In this document: positions 6,037-7,124 of the stretch, in pieces
Position numbering within the stretch: position 1 is the stretch's first letter
How the letters are laid out: every line of letters starts with the position of its first letter
DNA from: a bacterium
GTDB lineage: Bacteria; UBP15; UBA6099; DSWB01
DNA length: 7,124 bases
Direction of reading: 5' to 3'
Assembly: GCA_020061125.1 (NCBI GenBank)
Contig: JAGUYV010000129.1
Span: 1-7,124, forward strand
Program-made: the position numbers and the translations under genes
The notes under the pieces: model-generated
Seen by the model: only the letters and a program-made list of their open reading frames with translations
Databases searched by the model: none
What the model was told of the DNA's origin: nothing

Positions 6037-6597
6037 CTACGGCGTGTACACCACCACGAGCAGCTCGGTCTTTTTGGATCCCGGGTTGCTCAACTTGTGG
6101 ATGATGCTGGAATTGAAGTGCAGGGTCTGGCCCTTGCGCAGGTCGCTGATTTTCTGCCCCACCTCGATTTTGAGGCGGCCTTCGAGCACATAGATGAATT
6201 CCTCGCCCTCGTGCTGGTACTGCGCGCCCTCGAGGTCGCTGTTCGGATCTATGGTGACGAGGAAGGCTTTCATGTGCTTGTGCGCGGCGTCGGGGGTGAG
6301 GGTTTTGTAGGAGTACGCTTTCTGGCGCTTGATCAGCCCCTCGGCCTTGCGCTTGCGCGCCGCGGCCGGGTCCTCGCTGTCAAGAAAAGTGCCCGCATCC
6401 ACGGTCAGCGCCTTGGAGATCTGGATGATGGCCGACACCGTGGGCATGAGCTTCCCGCTCTCCACCTGCTCGAGGTAGTCTTCGGTCAGCCCGGTTTCCG
6501 TGGACAGTTGCGCGAAGCTGTACCCTGCTTTCTTGCGCAGCCGTTTCATGCGCGATGCAAAATCCGTGTCCGGCGCTTTGCTTTTCTGTGTGGCCAT
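6037..6597 (-). CDS. XRE-family helix-turn-helix regulator with C-terminal cupin sensor domain
   Basis: A 186-residue cytoplasmic transcription regulator. Residues 14-73 form an XRE/HTH_3 domain (FASRMKRLRKKAGYSFAQLS, then TEDYLEQVESGKLMPT). A basic linker (79-97) follows, then a small cupin barrel (about 108-186). The cupin has the first motif around H129-E-G-E-E133 with G140, and a second motif centred on H168. Such proteins bind DNA through the XRE domain and sense a small ligand in the cupin. The ligand here is unknown. The start at 6597 is chosen because GGAGG (6603-6607) lies 5 nt upstream. An in-frame ATG at 6684 would add 29 residues translated across a hairpin and the SD, so it is rejected. 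Its position 30 nt before the acyl-CoA dehydrogenase gene suggests it controls acyl-CoA or fatty-acid metabolism, possibly including itself. That link is inference from context. Confidence 0.88.
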   Translation of the reverse strand: MATQKSKAPDTDFASRMKRLRKKAGYSFAQLSTETGLTEDYLEQVESGKLMPTVSAIIQISKALTVDAGTFLDSEDPAAARKRKAEGLIKRQKAYSYKTLTPDAAHKHMKAFLVTIDPNSDLEGAQYQHEGEEFIYVLEGRLKIEVGQKISDLRKGQTLHFNSSIIHKLSNPGSKKTELLVVVYTP

Positions 6598-6602
6598 GGA
6601 AT

Positions 6603-6607
6603 CCTCC
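6603..6607 (-). promoter_or_regulatory. Strong ribosome binding site fixing the XRE-cupin start
   Basis: On the minus strand GGAGG is followed by ATTCC and ATG. This is an ideal SD at 5-nt spacing and decides for the 186-residue form of the regulator. The T-rich tail of the hairpin at 6614-6645 ends only 6 nt upstream. Confidence 0.8.
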
Positions 6608-6613
6608 GGGTTG

Positions 6614-6645
6614 AAATAAAACTGCGCCTGGCTCAAAGGGCGCAG
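6614..6645 (-). terminator. Terminator- or attenuator-like hairpin in front of the XRE-cupin gene
   Basis: Read on the minus strand, CTGCGCC (6645-6639) pairs perfectly with GGCGCAG (6628-6622) across a 10-nt loop. It runs straight into TTTTATTT (6621-6614). This is the standard intrinsic-terminator layout. Because the SD of the regulator begins only 6 nt later, there is no room for a promoter between them. It is therefore either an attenuator in the regulator's leader or a leaky terminator of a longer transcript coming from SCP2. Confidence 0.55.
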
Positions 6646-6767
6646 GGCGCTGAAAGGAAGCGAGGTGCGAGTCGTGAAAGACAAAAACCCGCAAAAACAA
6701 TTCGATGCTTCTTATATGCCGGGCGATCCGGCGGTCTGCATGCCCCTCGCATTCCAGAAAAATTTGC

Positions 6768-6900
6768 TTGTCTCTCTGCGCCCTCCGCGAACCTTTGTGT
6801 CCTCTGCGTTTAATCCTTTGCCTTTTTGCCTGTCCCTCCGGGGCCTCTGTGGCCTCCGTGGTTATCCCTGCCTTTGCCTTTGTTTTCGTATTTTCTTTTG
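6768..6900 (-). repeat. Degenerate 9-nt-periodic interspersed repeat (purine-rich on the minus strand)
   Basis: On the minus strand this reads as imperfect 9-nt units such as CACGGAGGC, CACAGAGGC and CCCGGAGGG. It then has an AG-rich spacer, then CGCAGAGGA, CACAAAGGT, CGCGGAGGG and CGCAGAGAG. The core is about 6771-6863 with a pyrimidine-rich plus-strand flank to 6900. Strings of this form (ACCACGGAG..CACGGAG, ACGCAGAGG..GCAGAG) recur in intergenic DNA of many environmental bacteria and often cause spurious small ORF calls. It is not coding and is not a CRISPR array: units are degenerate and lack unique spacers of regular length. Function and mobility are unknown. Confidence 0.6.
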
Positions 6901-6921
6901 CTGCGCCCTGCGCGCTGCCCC

Positions 6922-7124
6922 CTACCCGTTCAATATCTTCCCAATCTTCTGCTGCAGCGACGACAGCATGAGCGCGATTTGCGTCTGTCCCGTGATGGCG
7001 AAATCGCCACTGACCATGGCTTTCATGGGGTCGGTTTTGCCGGTGAGCACGGCCAGGGCCGTGGGCGCGTCCTTGAACTCCACGCGCGCGGCTGCGTCCG
7101 GGGCGTCGCCTGCCGTGGCCGAGA
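6922..7124 (-). CDS. SCP2 sterol-binding-domain-like protein, C-terminal part (partial)
   Basis: The minus strand is open from the window edge to a TAG at 6924-6922 and gives 66 residues. The visible part reads VEFKDAPTALAVLTGKTDPM, then KAMVSGDFAITG and a helical end QIALMLSSLQQKIGKILNG. The order 'D-x-P-T-A-L...L-T-G-K-x-D-P-M-x-A-M-x-S-G-x-x-x-I-x-G' followed by an amphipathic helix is typical of the SCP2 fold, which binds acyl chains or sterol-like lipids. The N-terminus lies beyond the window, so full length and fusion partners cannot be seen. Lying upstream of the XRE-cupin and acyl-CoA dehydrogenase genes on the same strand, it fits a lipid or acyl-CoA metabolism locus. Confidence 0.72.
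   Translation of the reverse strand, partial: SATAGDAPDAAARVEFKDAPTALAVLTGKTDPMKAMVSGDFAITGQTQIALMLSSLQQKIGKILNG

Larger units (their letters stand above)
6598..6921 (-). other. Intergenic region between the SCP2-like gene and the XRE-cupin gene
   Basis: No convincing gene lies in these 324 bases. In minus-strand order they hold a purine-rich interspersed repeat (about 6900-6768), an inverted repeat GCCGG/CCGGC (6718-6732) next to a weak -10-like TATAAG (6716-6711) with no good -35, a T/G-rich stretch (about 6701-6680), the hairpin with T-tail (6645-6614), and the SD of the regulator. The regulator's promoter most likely lies between 6720 and 6650, but it is not clearly defined. Confidence 0.6.

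Noticed and set aside
6598-6684. N-terminal extension of the XRE-cupin protein from ATG 6684.
   Set aside because: The extra 29 residues would be translated through the hairpin, T-run and SD, and they have no family resemblance. ATG 6597 has an ideal SD.
4825-6813. A 662-codon plus-strand open frame antisense to the acyl-CoA dehydrogenase and the XRE-cupin gene.
   Set aside because: Both minus-strand genes have unmistakable family motifs and SD sites. The plus-strand frame is Val/Gly/Asp/Ala/Arg-rich shadow sequence and runs across three unrelated elements into the repeat.
6768-6900. CRISPR array or coding region in the periodic repeat, including the plus-strand frame 6705-6971.
   Set aside because: Units are about 9 nt and degenerate with no regular spacers. 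The translations are repeat-derived low-complexity Cys/Leu/Ser/Pro strings, and the frame overlaps the SCP2 end antisense.

Overview
The window reads as a chromosomal segment from a GC-rich, Gram-negative environmental bacterium. Gram-negative is inferred from the run of Sec-exported periplasmic binding proteins and a lipoprotein; genes start with ATG, nearly all behind good Shine-Dalgarno (SD) sites. The exact phylum cannot be fixed from sequence alone. The acyl-CoA dehydrogenase, XRE-cupin and SCP2 combination and a degenerate purine-rich interspersed repeat would fit Desulfobacterota-like or PVC-like lineages. That placement is inference.

Layout. Positions 1-63 (+) are the last codons of an upstream gene, probably a membrane protein. 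An intergenic leader (64-277) holds an extended -10 promoter and a nested stem-loop. The centre (278-4118, +) is four consecutive paralogous genes for secreted substrate-binding proteins of the PhnD-like (phosphate/phosphite/phosphonate-binding, type II periplasmic) superfamily. They are close-packed (gaps of 11, 52 and 58 nt) and followed 22 nt later by a small lipoprotein gene (4141-4752). No permease or ATPase gene lies between or directly after them. A short convergent junction (4753-4872) with several inverted repeats separates this block from minus-strand genes: an XRE-cupin regulator (6597-6037), an acyl-CoA dehydrogenase (6006-4873), and the C-terminal end of an SCP2 sterol-binding-like protein (7124-6922). 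Between SCP2 and the regulator lie about 320 non-coding bases. They hold a 9-nt-periodic interspersed repeat and, just before the regulator's ribosome site, a hairpin followed by a T-rich run.

How the genes may work together. The plus-strand genes look like one transcription unit making four related periplasmic ligand binders and an outer- or inner-membrane lipoprotein. All four mature binders carry exactly two cysteines at equivalent positions, an invariant EYEHNW motif, and no canonical serine/threonine phosphonate-binding loop. They may therefore be a distinct subfamily with another ligand or a signalling role. The minus-strand genes look like a fatty-acid or acyl-CoA oxidation unit with its own candidate regulator. 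The binding-protein array is the most unusual element of the window.
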